A DNA stretch of 53,008 bases from Gammaproteobacteria bacterium (GCA_029883265.1 JAOUJM010000004.1:1-53008), one strand, 5' to 3'; shown: positions 1 to 8,901, numbered from the stretch's first letter. Translations and numbers: made by a program. Notes: generated by a model from the sequence alone, not told the origin.

Positions 1-1
1 C

Positions 2-208
2 AAACGCGGCGCAATACCGGAACAGTTTCCCCCTGTTCTTGCGCGTCTTAACATAAACCCAGAAAGTTATCTCACTCATATGCAAGGCCATCAGAAGCTA
101 TCCACACCGCGCATGCTAGGCCATGTCACCCGTTTACACGTAACTCTTCAAAAGCTTCCCCAGCGATTTATCCGAGGTGTTAATCAATCACGAATGCTAT
201 TTTCGTGA
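2..208 (+). CDS. C-terminal end of a Y1 (IS200-like / REP-associated) transposase, cut by the window edge
   Basis: The frame is open from the first bases of the window and ends at TGA 206-208, giving 68 residues. It contains KRGAIPEQFPPVLARLNI, which matches the conserved KRGAIP..LPP.L.RL.I.P block near the C-terminus of Y1_Tnp-domain single-strand transposases. These enzymes use a HUH/tyrosine active site to cut DNA at hairpins. The catalytic part lies outside the window, so whether the gene is intact cannot be judged. The stop codon falls inside the right arm of a perfect hairpin. Recognition rests on one motif from memory of the family. Confidence 0.6.
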   Translation, partial: KRGAIPEQFPPVLARLNINPESYLTHMQGHQKLSTPRMLGHVTRLHVTLQKLPQRFIRGVNQSRMLFS

Positions 209-212
209 TTGA
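184..212. repeat. Perfect 11-bp inverted repeat at the end of the Y1 transposase gene
   Basis: The arm TCAATCACGAA (184-194) pairs with TTCGTGATTGA (202-212) around a 7-base loop. The transposase stop codon lies in the right arm. A T-run follows only about 16 bases later, so it is a weak terminator candidate. Y1 transposases act on hairpins, so it could also be the element's end. Confidence 0.55.
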
Positions 213-215
213 CTT

Positions 216-518
216 AGCGCCGTTATTTTTTTGTTCTCATCTCAATCCTTGAAAAAAACTCTAATTCTTCCCGCAGTCCTTAGAAAAAACCACGCATGCC
301 TCGCTTACTATCGATTATTGTCATTGTGAGTTTATCCGGAATGAAAGTTGACTGGTTAAAAGAATTAGCGAATTGCTCGGTGGATGGTGTTCGGGGGCTA
401 AAGGTTTATGGATGTGTCCTTGTGTTCATTCCTTGGGTGCACAAAGAAAATGATCTTGCTCTGCCAGACATGGCCCGAATACGATGTGGGCGAAATCGAT
501 GGATGTCCCTGCGTATCT
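216..518. other. Gene-free stretch
   Basis: This lies between the transposase tail and the convergent large lipoprotein gene. It has short A-runs, no clear terminator and no convincing ORF. An 81-codon plus-strand frame from 296 has no recognisable content or ribosome binding site and overlaps the lipoprotein end. Confidence 0.4.
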
Positions 519-3500
519 TTATGGCGCAATTTCAATGTTGATTTCTGCAATATCTGCCATGCCGCCAGAATCGATAACTTTTAGGAAAATCTTTTTCTGT
601 CCGTGACTATCGAACGTACGAACTTGTTTGTTCGTTGTAGAGGCTCTCCAAAACAGTCCGTCACCATCGAAATCCCATGCATACTTCAAGTCTTCATTAG
701 CCGTTTCCAAATCGCTGCTTAAGCTAGCGTCAAAGACGTACTGTGTATTGACAGTTCCACCTATTTCTGGAGTAACTGTAAACCGAACGGTTGGAGGCGT
801 GTTATTCAAACAATCCAAGCATAGATGAGGTACTGATTTTACAAATGAACCCTCGCTGTTGGAAAAAACTGTACGTATGGAGCCCTTGTATTCGTGTGCA
901 AATTTGCCACCATCTTCTTTGAACAAATCGCCAATTTTTTCAAAAGTATTCAAATTGTAAACACCTACGGTCCCGTTATACCACTCACTAGTAACAATAA
1001 CCCCATTGGTCAAGTCGTAGCTCACATTTCTGATATTCAAATGTGTTTGGAAGTGGGTTCCTGTAGATATTTCTCCCGTATTTGGATCAATAGTGTATCT
1101 CCAGCCATTGGAGTCGAACAGTTGAGCGCCATCTGGAGTTATAAAGATATTATTGGCATCGTAGGGATCGACATTGATAGTGATATAACTTCCATCGACG
1201 AAGTTTCTATTGTTGATGTGAAATTTATGCACCATGCCGCTGGTTTGTGGTCCCCATATCGAGTTCGTGTACAGTATATTTTCAGACGGATGTAACACAA
1301 GTGTAGAGTAGCCAGGAATATCAGCTTGTGCCGCATGACTCCCATCTAACAAGTTGTAGACGCTTAGCCTTCCTTCTCCAGCGTCATGACTACTTACGAA
1401 AAGTCTTCCGTCGGTAGAAACAACAATGTCCTTCGGGTCAACGTTCACCACGAATTGGCGCAAAGCAGTAAAATTTTCTAAATCAATTTCCACAATGAAA
1501 CCATGCAGTTCATCTAGTGGCCGATTTTGAGGGTGCTGCAAATCTTCCATTAGGGAAACATATAGTTTGTTGCCATCAGGACTGAGGGTAATCTTTTCCG
1601 GGTGATGCTCAAAGGAAAACTCGTTTTCGACTAAGCCAGTTTGGCTATTCACGGCGAAAAGACGCTTCATAGCCTTGCTAGTATAATAATATTGATCACG
1701 GGTCGAATCTGCTAATAGATCAGTTACGGGGTAAGGTAGCTTAAAGATGTCATCGTTCTCTTCAATTTGAGATATATCCAGGGAAACTCGCTTTATTGTT
1801 ACAAGTCCATCGGAATCCTTCATTTTTACACGAAGATATTTTGTGCCCGCGTATGGATACTGTTTTGTAAATGTTTTGTCCGAAGTATAGTCGACATCCC
1901 AAGTACCATCAGCATCGATATCCCAGCTTATAAGTAGTTCAGAAAGACTATCTTGTTCATCAGTGCTTTCACCTAGATTGAAAGAAACCTGAGACTCTGG
2001 CGTAAGCATACCAGTTGGTTCAATATTGACTTTAACTTTAGGTGCTGTATTGCTCGCGCATCTCGGGCATCTATGTGCTAGCTCGGTAAGCACGGTTTGA
2101 TCGCTACTCAGTTGTGAATGAACCGAAAAACCGAATAACGACACACCATCTGTAAAAATATTTCTTAATCCACTCTGGGATTCGCTTCGGATGAGCTCAA
2201 ATGTGACAGCCTGATAGTAATCAATTCTGGCATCAGTCTGAACAATAACAAGATTGTTAACATCATCAAAAGTTAAACTAAGAATTGAATCACTACTATC
2301 CTTAGTAAGATCAATAATTAGAGCCAAAGCCTTTTTTGGATTGTCGCTGGTTTGAAATACTCTTCCATCCTGTGTGATAACGTAGTTATGCTTAGCTGAG
2401 TAATAAATATCTGCGCTATTGGCGTGATTTTTTTGAAATAATGAGCCTGCGTAAGAAATTTTGTCGTCAGTAATTTTATACTTAATCACATTGTTCATCG
2501 TCAAAACGTAGAACGCTTCCCCATTCGAGTCCATAGTATATTGCGACATATCACTGAAAGGATTTTCTAAACTGTCAACGAAACTTCCGTCACTGAGAGA
2601 ATATACGTGCACATTTTTCCGTCCCCCTGAACCACTGGCAACAATAATTTTTCCACTCGTGGTTATTGCTAAATTGAGTGGATCAATGTTGACATGAAAT
2701 CGTCTTTTGACTTCGAGTGAAGTCAAATCTATCTCAGCAATATAACCTTTTTGATCTTCAATTTGACGTGAGGAAAGATGCTCATGTTCGAGCAAGGCGA
2801 TGTACAGAGAGTTGTGATCACGAGAAAACGCGATACTCTCCGGCATCTCGGGAAAGCGGATTGAAGAAATCTCAACTAAGGTTCTACTATCAAATACAGA
2901 GACTGTTTTCTTTTCTTTGAATGTAAAGTAGATTTGGTTTCTAGTTGAATCTACGATGACTCGGGAATAGCTATCGTTAGCAACGATTGACGTTAAACTA
3001 TCATCGTCTTCATCAAGAATGCCGTCGTTGTCATCATCAGCATCGAATCTGTTACCAATTCCATCTAGATCGCTATCGCGGAACTCTAGATTGTCTAAAG
3101 GAAACGCATCGACAAGGTCATTATATCCGTCATTGTCATCGTCAAGATCAGCATTGTTTCCAACGCCATCATTATCGGTGTCTTCGGATTCCACTCGGTT
3201 TAGCGGAAACCTATCATCAGCATCGCTAACCCCATCTCCATCATCATCAGAGTCAGATAGAGCTTCATCAATTTGATTGGTCCGGTTACCAGTAGGATCG
3301 AGTATATATACAATATCTGCAATACCATCGCCGTCTGTGTCTGAATCGCGGGATGCATCTTGTGGAAAGTCATCTTCAATATCCGCCACGCCATCTCCAT
3401 CAGAGTCTTGCGGTTTCAAAGTCTGAGGTTCGATGACTTGCTCATTAGAAGTTTGTCCAGATGAGTTATCGTCGAAACAGGCGCTTATCAATAAAAATGA

Positions 3501-3536
3501 AAGTATTATTAGAGTACGAAATAATGCTATAAACAT
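519..3536 (-). CDS. Surface lipoprotein with Asp-rich calcium repeats and two beta-propeller/PKD-like modules
   Basis: About 1005 residues. ATG 3536 is preferred over an upstream TTG (3554) because it begins a clean lipoprotein signal ending in lipobox ISAC (Cys20). Residues ~45-180 are thrombospondin type 3-like DxDxDG repeats, expected to bind Ca2+. Two similar halves follow. Each has a YncE-like propeller region (strings such as VFDSRTLVEI and FAVNSQTGLVE), then a Cys-x-x-Cys link (HRCPRCASN, HLCLDCLNN), then a PKD-like domain with an aspartate-rich strand (WDIDADGTWD, WDFDGDGLFW). It is probably anchored in the outer membrane and may act as an adhesin or binding protein, but no substrate can be read. 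The large Asp-repeat block explains several spurious antisense ORFs. Confidence 0.8.
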   Translation of the reverse strand: MFIALFRTLIILSFLLISACFDDNSSGQTSNEQVIEPQTLKPQDSDGDGVADIEDDFPQDASRDSDTDGDGIADIVYILDPTGNRTNQIDEALSDSDDDGDGVSDADDRFPLNRVESEDTDNDGVGNNADLDDDNDGYNDLVDAFPLDNLEFRDSDLDGIGNRFDADDDNDGILDEDDDSLTSIVANDSYSRVIVDSTRNQIYFTFKEKKTVSVFDSRTLVEISSIRFPEMPESIAFSRDHNSLYIALLEHEHLSSRQIEDQKGYIAEIDLTSLEVKRRFHVNIDPLNLAITTSGKIIVASGSGGRKNVHVYSLSDGSFVDSLENPFSDMSQYTMDSNGEAFYVLTMNNVIKYKITDDKISYAGSLFQKNHANSADIYYSAKHNYVITQDGRVFQTSDNPKKALALIIDLTKDSSDSILSLTFDDVNNLVIVQTDARIDYYQAVTFELIRSESQSGLRNIFTDGVSLFGFSVHSQLSSDQTVLTELAHRCPRCASNTAPKVKVNIEPTGMLTPESQVSFNLGESTDEQDSLSELLISWDIDADGTWDVDYTSDKTFTKQYPYAGTKYLRVKMKDSDGLVTIKRVSLDISQIEENDDIFKLPYPVTDLLADSTRDQYYYTSKAMKRLFAVNSQTGLVENEFSFEHHPEKITLSPDGNKLYVSLMEDLQHPQNRPLDELHGFIVEIDLENFTALRQFVVNVDPKDIVVSTDGRLFVSSHDAGEGRLSVYNLLDGSHAAQADIPGYSTLVLHPSENILYTNSIWGPQTSGMVHKFHINNRNFVDGSYITINVDPYDANNIFITPDGAQLFDSNGWRYTIDPNTGEISTGTHFQTHLNIRNVSYDLTNGVIVTSEWYNGTVGVYNLNTFEKIGDLFKEDGGKFAHEYKGSIRTVFSNSEGSFVKSVPHLCLDCLNNTPPTVRFTVTPEIGGTVNTQYVFDASLSSDLETANEDLKYAWDFDGDGLFWRASTTNKQVRTFDSHGQKKIFLKVIDSGGMADIAEINIEIAP

Positions 3537-3655
3537 CTCTTCACTCACTAGCAATTAAAATACTGATAGCTACCATTGTCCTTTTTAAATACTCCAAAGC
3601 TATGCTAATTATTTGTGGATCGGTTGCTACATTCACTACTTCGTGCTCTTCTTAA

Positions 3656-3715
3656 TAACGTTATGCTTCAGTTGCCGCCGCAGTTCGGCGGTGTGCTGAA
3701 AGCGCATGTTCAAAG
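3656..3715 (-). repeat. Imperfect hairpin with AAC/GTT ends, resembling an integron attC site
   Basis: On the minus strand, just after the stop of the barrel-like gene, AAC-ATGC..TTTCAG pairs with CTGAA-GCAT..GTT. The inner CCGCCG/CGGCGG stem surrounds a short loop and there are unpaired bases in the arms. Size, AAC/GTT ends, bulges and position immediately downstream of a gene are attC-like. The outer 7-base core boxes do not pair well, and no integrase or second site was found. No T-run makes it a poor terminator. Confidence 0.25.
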
Positions 3716-3721
3716 AGTGTA

Positions 3722-4231
3722 CTAAAGTTTACCAAACCGAACTCCAGCAACTATCGCAAAAAAAGTTTTTGCGTTGTTTATGTTCCCTATAAAACTTAAA
3801 CCAAACCTAGATCTAGGATCATTGACAAATTTGAGCTCTATAGGTAAACCAATGCCTGTGGATGACTTTGCTGATCCTGTGGATAGCGCAAACTCTTTGT
3901 AGCTGCTATTGGTAACCCCCAAGCCTATTGAAACTAGAACAATGTCACCCGAATATTGAATTCTTTTACCATATAATACTGCTTTTTCACTTACAATATT
4001 ATTTGATAGTACAATCTTATCACTCGCATGAGTGAACCGGAAAGTAAGATCAAACCCTTCCGAACTTTTTGTAAAACTAAATACTTTCGTCAAACCAGCA
4101 TTTCCTGCACCAAAACCAATCTGCCCTGATACTCTTGGGTCCTACTCTGCTCCATGTACTTCCTCCGCATTTACTGGAAACGCGTGCAATAAAAATATCA
4201 GCAATCCTAGTAGCAAAACTTTGGTTTTCAT
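3722..4231 (-). pseudogene. Secreted barrel-like protein gene interrupted by an amber codon
   Basis: ATG 4231 starts a classical signal peptide (MKTKVLLLGLLIFLLHAFPV, then an NAEE-type cleavage region). The frame meets TAG at 4142-4144 (codon 30), then continues open for 139 codons to the final TAG at 3722. After the stop the protein reads DPRVSGQIGFGAGNAGLTKV and goes on as alternating polar/hydrophobic strands typical of a small outer-membrane barrel. With the amber read as a sense codon the product is 169 residues. A shorter protein from an internal TTG (4093) would lack the signal, so the gene is probably dead by one substitution. The family is not recognised. Confidence 0.6.
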
Positions 4232-4399
4232 AATGCTCTACTCGTCATTCTTTAACAGTGATTATACAGGCACTCCATCAGCAGCAATCTCAGCCTTTTG
4301 GCTATCTAATTCCAAAAAGCCATTATACACCGTATAACACTCATTTTCATTGCTTTCGTTTAGGCTTTAAAACAAACACTTAGAGTCGATACAAATACC

Positions 4400-4508
4400 A
4401 TGATTGTATTGCGCGGCGTTATAAAGTCACTCAATATTTATTATGCGAGCCACCTATTTTTGTCCCGGTCGGTACAACTTTGGCTGTGTATTATATCTGT
4501 ATATATTC
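4400..4508 (+). pseudogene. 5' fragment of a small membrane-protein gene split by the insertion sequence
   Basis: ATG 4400 opens 36 hydrophobic-rich codons (MIVLRGVIKS..., later LWLCIISVYI) that run straight into the left end of the insertion sequence. The matching hydrophobic continuation lies beyond the right end (5838-6209). Rejoining across the target duplication leaves a one-base frame mismatch in a T-run, so the gene may also have slipped there. The start has only a weak ribosome binding site. The family is unknown. Confidence 0.4.
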
Positions 4509-4530
4509 GGCCCTTCCCCAATCTGTGTGG
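4509..4530 (+). repeat. Left terminal inverted repeat of the ISL3 element
   Basis: It reads GGCCCTTCCCCAATCTGTGT plus GG and matches the inverted right end at 18 of 22 bases. It is preceded by the imperfect target octamer at 4501-4508. Confidence 0.8.
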
Positions 4531-4549
4531 AAACATAGCGTAACCGTGA

Positions 4550-5806
4550 ATGATTCGATACGATATTGAGATACGAATTACTCGAGACTCAATCGTGGTG
4601 GATGAACTGACGCTTTACGAAAAAATTCTCAAGGTGACCCCACCTTGGTCAATAGAACAGATACAACTCAATGAACCAGACAACATTGTGCATGTGTACG
4701 TTGAATACAACAAAGAGCAAACACTTCAATGCCCTCGCTGTGATGTCGATGCATCCCGTTACGACACACGACAACGAACCTGGCGTCATCTAGACACCTG
4801 TCAATATGTGCATTGCGCGGTACCGCGTTGTCGTTGTGAGGAGCACGGTGTACTTCAAATCAGTGTACCCTGGGCCGAGAAAGGGTCAGGCTTCACGTTG
4901 CTCTTTGAATCGCAGGTCATTGATTGGTTAAAAGAAGCGAGTATCAACAGTGTGAGTCGTCGCTACGGACTCAGTTGGAATGCGATTGATGGCATTTTAA
5001 AGCGTGCGGTTCAACGAGGCTTGCAGCGACGTGAACAACAAGACACCCATCATTTAGCCGTGGATGAAGTGAGTCAACGCAAAGGCCGACGAACCATGAC
5101 CATCGTATCGAATCACCATGGTCATGTTTTAGACGTACAGGAAAATCGCACCAAAGACAGTTTACTTGATTTTTACAAAGGGTTGTCACACTTACAACGC
5201 GATGCTATTCACAGCATTAGCATGGACATGTCGGCCGCCTATATCGGCGCCACCCTCAATGCCATTCCGCATGCAAAAACAAAAATATGTTTTGACAAGT
5301 TTCATGTGATTAAAGATCTCAATGAAGCGGTCAACGCCATACGAAAATCGGAAACAAAAAAAGTATCATCGGATTGGCGCCAACCGTTGCAACGCACGCG
5401 CTTTCATTGGCTCAGAGGCCCAAGCACACTCACCGCCGATCACCAAGCGACGTTAAGGTTACTCAAAACCATTGCCACCAAAACTGCACGGGCCTGGAGC
5501 ATCAAACAATATGCGATGGGCTTATGGGTATACCGTTGTCGAGGGTGGGCACAAAAAGCATGGATACGATGGTATCACTAGGCCATTCGAAGTCGTCTCG
5601 GCCCGATCAAGGCGGTGGCTCGATCAATTAAGAAAAACTTATGGGGCATTGTGAATGCAATAGTTTTGAATCAAACCAACGCCAACGCAGAAAGCATCAA
5701 TAGTAAAATCAAAATACTCAAAGTCCGCGCAAAAGGATTTCGTAACCCAGAGCGTTTCAAAAGGGTGATATTTTTTCATCTCGGAGGACTGGATTTGAAA
5801 CCCTGA
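4550..5806 (+). pseudogene. ISL3-family transposase, interrupted by in-frame TAG
   Basis: The reading frame runs from ATG 4550 (or a GTG near codon 17, before DELTLYEKIL) to TGA 5804, about 417 codons, with TAG at 5579-5581 in the same frame. The N-terminus has a zinc-ribbon-like Cys/His cluster (CPRCDVD... CAVPRCRCEEHG), followed by a helix-turn-helix region and the DDE nuclease core. The visible acidic residues are AVDEVSQRKG, SMDMSAAY and NAESINSKIK. The last, carrying the third catalytic acid, lies after the amber codon, as does the family-typical end GFRNPERFK...FHLGGLDL. Truncation at WIRWYH should therefore abolish activity unless the codon is suppressed. No frameshift is needed to rebuild the full protein. 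Confidence 0.88.
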
Positions 5807-5807
5807 C

Positions 5808-5829
5808 CCACACGATTTGGGGAAGGCCC
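5808..5829 (-). repeat. Right terminal inverted repeat of the ISL3 element
   Basis: Its reverse complement reads GGGCCTTCCCCAAATCGTGT plus GG. It begins just after the transposase stop, and the imperfect target octamer follows at 5830-5837. Confidence 0.8.
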
Positions 5830-5837
5830 ATATTTTT

Positions 5838-6209
5838 TCAGTTTGTTGGCAGTGGTCTATTGTTAGCCTTTTATTTGAAAGAAAAGCTATTGCTACGTTT
5901 GTAATACATCTGTTTCAATCATATATAGTTTTGTTTTGGGTTTGCAGTCTGATTTATGTGCATTATAGATTTTTTCTGGATGGTGGTTCAGCAACCTTTT
6001 CAATGCCATTTTATTTATCAAATATTTCTTACTATTCCTACATTTTGATAGCCTTTGTTACAGCTAGAAAACTTGTTAGTAAAGAGTGGCGCAGCAAAGC
6101 TTACTTTTTTGACTATGTAGGAACCGGATTTCAAATAATGATCTTTCCACTATCCCTATTTCTCATTCAGCAAAGACTGCACAGCCTTGTTCAAAACACC
6201 AGAAACTGA
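5838..6209 (+). pseudogene. 3' fragment of the membrane-protein gene split by the insertion sequence
   Basis: This frame is open through the right inverted repeat and encodes about 123 residues up to TGA 6207. It has three or four hydrophobic stretches (FVIHLFQSYIVLFWVCSLIY, YSYILIAFVTA, FQIMIFPLSLFLI). Together with the 5' piece it would be a membrane protein of about 160 residues. It has no start of its own apart from a TTG inside the insertion-sequence end. The family is not recognised. Confidence 0.45.
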
Positions 6210-6254
6210 GGAGAGCTTGATGTATATGGTTGGAAATCCTTTGGAACTTGCTGA

Positions 6255-6341
6255 CTGGATCAAAATATTCAATCTTGCTATGATAATGCGGGTAACATCC
6301 TGCAACGTCATAATCAAATCAAACCAGATGCAAGTATATAG
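6255..6341 (+). pseudogene. Short relic with a YD (RHS-type) repeat signature
   Basis: A 28-codon open stretch between stops reads ...CYDNAGNILQRHNQ. YDxxGNxLxR is the core of the YD/RHS repeat found in large polymorphic toxins and wall-associated proteins. There is no start codon or ribosome binding site and nothing else of such a gene nearby. If real, it is a gene scrap left by deletion in this decaying region. A chance match cannot be excluded. Confidence 0.25.
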
Positions 6342-6473
6342 TATCTTAACTCGCTATTTATAAACAACTGGAGCCCCCCCATTTTTACCAAAAAGGTGCA
6401 AACTTTATTATTGCGAAACGCCGTTATGTACAAATTATATTACTTGTGTACCAACGTTATTCCCGCTCCACAA

Positions 6474-7667
6474 TTAAACTGCTAATCCAGCCGCAAAACC
6501 GGAAGACCAGGCCCATTGAAAATTATAACCACCGAGATGGCCGGTGACGTCGACTACTTCGCCAATAAAATAAAGTCCGGGTTGTTGTTTGCATTCCATG
6601 GTTTTGGAAGAAAGTGCATGAGTATCAACACCGCCGCGGGTGACTTCTGCGGTGCGATAGCCTTCGGTTGCAGCCGGTTTAAGTTGCCAATGATGCAGTG
6701 TGTGTGCAATTTGTAATAATTGTTTGTCACTAATATCAATGCAAGCATGCTCACTTAGTTGAGGCCAAAATAAGTGTTCAAATTCTTGAGTGATGGCTTT
6801 ACTAAAAAATTGAAGTAATAAATTACGTAAACGCTTTTTTCCCTGAGTTTGTTTTTGTTGTAACAACCATTGTGATAAGTCTTCATGAGGTGATAAGTCG
6901 ATGGATAGGTCATCACCGGGTTGCCAATAATTCGAGATTTGTAGAATCGCCGGGCCGCTGAGGCCGCGATGAGTAAATAATAGGTTCTCACAAAATTGTT
7001 GTTTGCCTAAACGAATGCATACGGGCAACGCTTGGCCGGATAAGCGCGAAAAAACCGATAACAAAGGTTCGCTAAAGGTAAACGGTACTAAACCAGCGCT
7101 AGTGGTTTGAACTGGAATACTAAATTGTTTGGCGACCGTATAACCAAATCCGCTAGCGCCCATTTTTTGGAAAGACAAGCCACCACTGGCGATGACTAAA
7201 GACGTACACGAAAATTCGCCTTGGCTGCTTTTTAGTTGATAGCGTTGTTCAGCTTCTTGGTATTCGATGGATTCAATGCTCGTGTTGATTTGAATACTAG
7301 CCCCGGCTTGTTCGCACTCCTGTACCAGAAGATCGCGTATTTGTTTAGCTGATTCATGGCAAAACAGTTGACCATGATCTCGTTCATGATAGGCAATTTG
7401 ATGCTTGTTGAGCAAAGCGATGAAATCCCATTGGGTATAGCGCTTGAGTGCGGACTTGCAAAAATGTGGGTTGCTGGAAATATAGTTTTGAGCTTCGATA
7501 TCTAAATTGGTGAAATTACAGCGGCCCCCACCCGAAAGCAGAATTTTCTTGCCAATTTTATTGGCGTGATCCAGGACTAAAACTTGACGCCCTCGTTGTG
7601 CCGCAGTTAGTGCACACATAAGACCGGAGGCGCCTGCGCCAACAATGATTACATCATAGGGTCTCAT
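6474..7667 (-). CDS. yhiN: HI0933/YhiN-family FAD-dependent oxidoreductase
   Basis: From ATG 7667 the product is 397 residues and starts directly with the dinucleotide-binding signature DVIIVGAGASGLMCAL. A further upstream TTG (7694) would add nine unlikely residues. The family-specific block GGGRCNFTN follows at residues ~45-53. The C-terminus carries the second FAD-contacting signature GLYFIGEVVDVTGHLGGYNF typical of BaiN/YhiN proteins. Members are cytosolic flavoproteins of about 390-400 residues; the physiological substrate in gammaproteobacteria is not well established. It is transcribed away from the divergent mscS gene. Confidence 0.92.
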   Translation of the reverse strand: MRPYDVIIVGAGASGLMCALTAAQRGRQVLVLDHANKIGKKILLSGGGRCNFTNLDIEAQNYISSNPHFCKSALKRYTQWDFIALLNKHQIAYHERDHGQLFCHESAKQIRDLLVQECEQAGASIQINTSIESIEYQEAEQRYQLKSSQGEFSCTSLVIASGGLSFQKMGASGFGYTVAKQFSIPVQTTSAGLVPFTFSEPLLSVFSRLSGQALPVCIRLGKQQFCENLLFTHRGLSGPAILQISNYWQPGDDLSIDLSPHEDLSQWLLQQKQTQGKKRLRNLLLQFFSKAITQEFEHLFWPQLSEHACIDISDKQLLQIAHTLHHWQLKPAATEGYRTAEVTRGGVDTHALSSKTMECKQQPGLYFIGEVVDVTGHLGGYNFQWAWSSGFAAGLAV

Positions 7668-7773
7668 GATGAATAAGTGGAAAGCTTGAAACAAGCTTGG
7701 ATCGGGTTCATAAAAATTAAAACCTGTGGATTGTAATTTGTCGGTTTTAGGTTAACATCAGTATATCGCATCT

Positions 7774-8901
7774 ATGCCGGAGTTGTCAGAAGATTATATG
7801 GATATTCAAAGCTTATTGGAGTTTTTCAAGCCCTTAATCGACTTGTTTGGTGAGCATCCCTATATGCGTTCCGTTGGAGTTTTACTGCTGACCTTTACGA
7901 TTGCCAATATCACTTCCTGGATTATTCGCAAACTCATTGAACGTTTGGTCAAGCAAACGGGTAGCTTGGTCGATGATGCGATTAGTTCGCTCATGCGAGC
8001 GCCTATTTATTGGACAGTTATTTCTATTGGAGTGCTTGCTGCACTGATGTTATTGCAATTGCCCGCCAAGGCAGAAAGCATTAGTCGTAGTTTTGTCTTT
8101 AGTTTTTTAATCATTCTCTGGTCAATGTTTTTTACCGGTGTTTTGCGCGTCTTCCTCAAGTCTATTAGTGAGCGTGCGGGTGATCATGCCTTGATTCGCA
8201 AACAGTCATTGCCTTTGTTTAATAATATTGCGTTTGTTTTTGTTTTAGTTCTCTCTATCTATTTATTATTTGAAACCTGGAATATCGATATGACCGCATG
8301 GTTGGCGTCCGCGGGCATAATTGGTATTGCAGTCGGTTTTGCTGCCAAAGACACTTTAGCTAATTTGTTTGCGGGTGTTTTTATTCTTGCCGACTCGCCT
8401 TATAAAATTGGTGACTATATTGTTTTAGAAAATGCTGAGCGAGGAAAAGTCACTCATATAGGAATACGCAGCACGCGAATTTTGACCCGTGATGATGTTG
8501 AAGTGACTATTCCAAATTCAATTATGGGTAATACACGAGTGGTGAATGAATCAGGCGGACCTCACGAGAAATTTCGTGTGCGTGTTCCCATCGGTGTTGC
8601 TTATGGTAGTGACTTGGACCTAGTGAAATCCATTTTGATGGATATTGCAAAAGAAGAGGCTTATGTCTGTGACGATCCAGAGCCGCGTGTGCGGTTTCGC
8701 CGTTTTGGTGCCTCGGCACTAGAGTTGGAATTATTGGGATGGGCGGAAAATCCAGAACTGCGTGGCCGAGTCGTGGATATTTTAAATACAAAGATTTATA
8801 ACAGCTTTAACCAGCATGGCATTGAAATTCCGTATGCAAAACAAGATGTGTATATTAAATCCTTGCCTAAAGCGTTTTACCAAAAACAGCCAGATGAATA
8901 G
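7774..8901 (+). CDS. MscS-family mechanosensitive ion channel
   Basis: 375 residues with about five membrane segments (near 31-50, 75-95, 105-127, 147-167 and 170-195). The last is the glycine/alanine-rich pore helix AWLASAGIIGIAVGFAAKDT with LANLFAGVFI, the MscS hallmark. The cytoplasmic beta domain follows, with GDYIV, RGKVTHIGIRSTRILTRDD and VTIPNS. It is a medium-sized channel, longer at the N-terminus than E. coli MscS, and would release solutes on osmotic downshift. Its stop lies four bases from the convergent bioA stop. Confidence 0.92.
   Translation: MPELSEDYMDIQSLLEFFKPLIDLFGEHPYMRSVGVLLLTFTIANITSWIIRKLIERLVKQTGSLVDDAISSLMRAPIYWTVISIGVLAALMLLQLPAKAESISRSFVFSFLIILWSMFFTGVLRVFLKSISERAGDHALIRKQSLPLFNNIAFVFVLVLSIYLLFETWNIDMTAWLASAGIIGIAVGFAAKDTLANLFAGVFILADSPYKIGDYIVLENAERGKVTHIGIRSTRILTRDDVEVTIPNSIMGNTRVVNESGGPHEKFRVRVPIGVAYGSDLDLVKSILMDIAKEEAYVCDDPEPRVRFRRFGASALELELLGWAENPELRGRVVDILNTKIYNSFNQHGIEIPYAKQDVYIKSLPKAFYQKQPDE

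Larger units (their letters stand above)
4509..5829 (+). mobile_element. ISL3-family insertion sequence, 1321 bp
   Basis: The element is bounded by 22-bp terminal inverted repeats at 4509-4530 and 5808-5829 that agree at 18 of 22 positions and share a GG.CCTTCCCCAA core. It contains one transposase gene filling most of its length. Flanking octamers are atatattc on the left and atattttt on the right, an imperfect match to the 8-bp target duplication usual for ISL3 elements. It sits inside a small membrane-protein gene. The transposase carries a nonsense codon, so this copy is probably unable to move by itself. Confidence 0.85.

Noticed and set aside
296-541. 81-codon plus-strand frame near the window start
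   Set aside because: No binding site or recognisable content, and it overlaps the 3' end of the lipoprotein gene.
2987-3276. Long plus-strand frames opposite the Asp-rich repeats, Ser/Arg/His-rich
   Set aside because: They are antisense shadows of the repetitive GAT/GAC codons in the lipoprotein gene; no start signals.
3722-5806. Amber codon reassignment
   Set aside because: Several intact conserved genes here end normally at TAG (for example mscS and the VWA gene), so the in-frame stops are better explained by decay.
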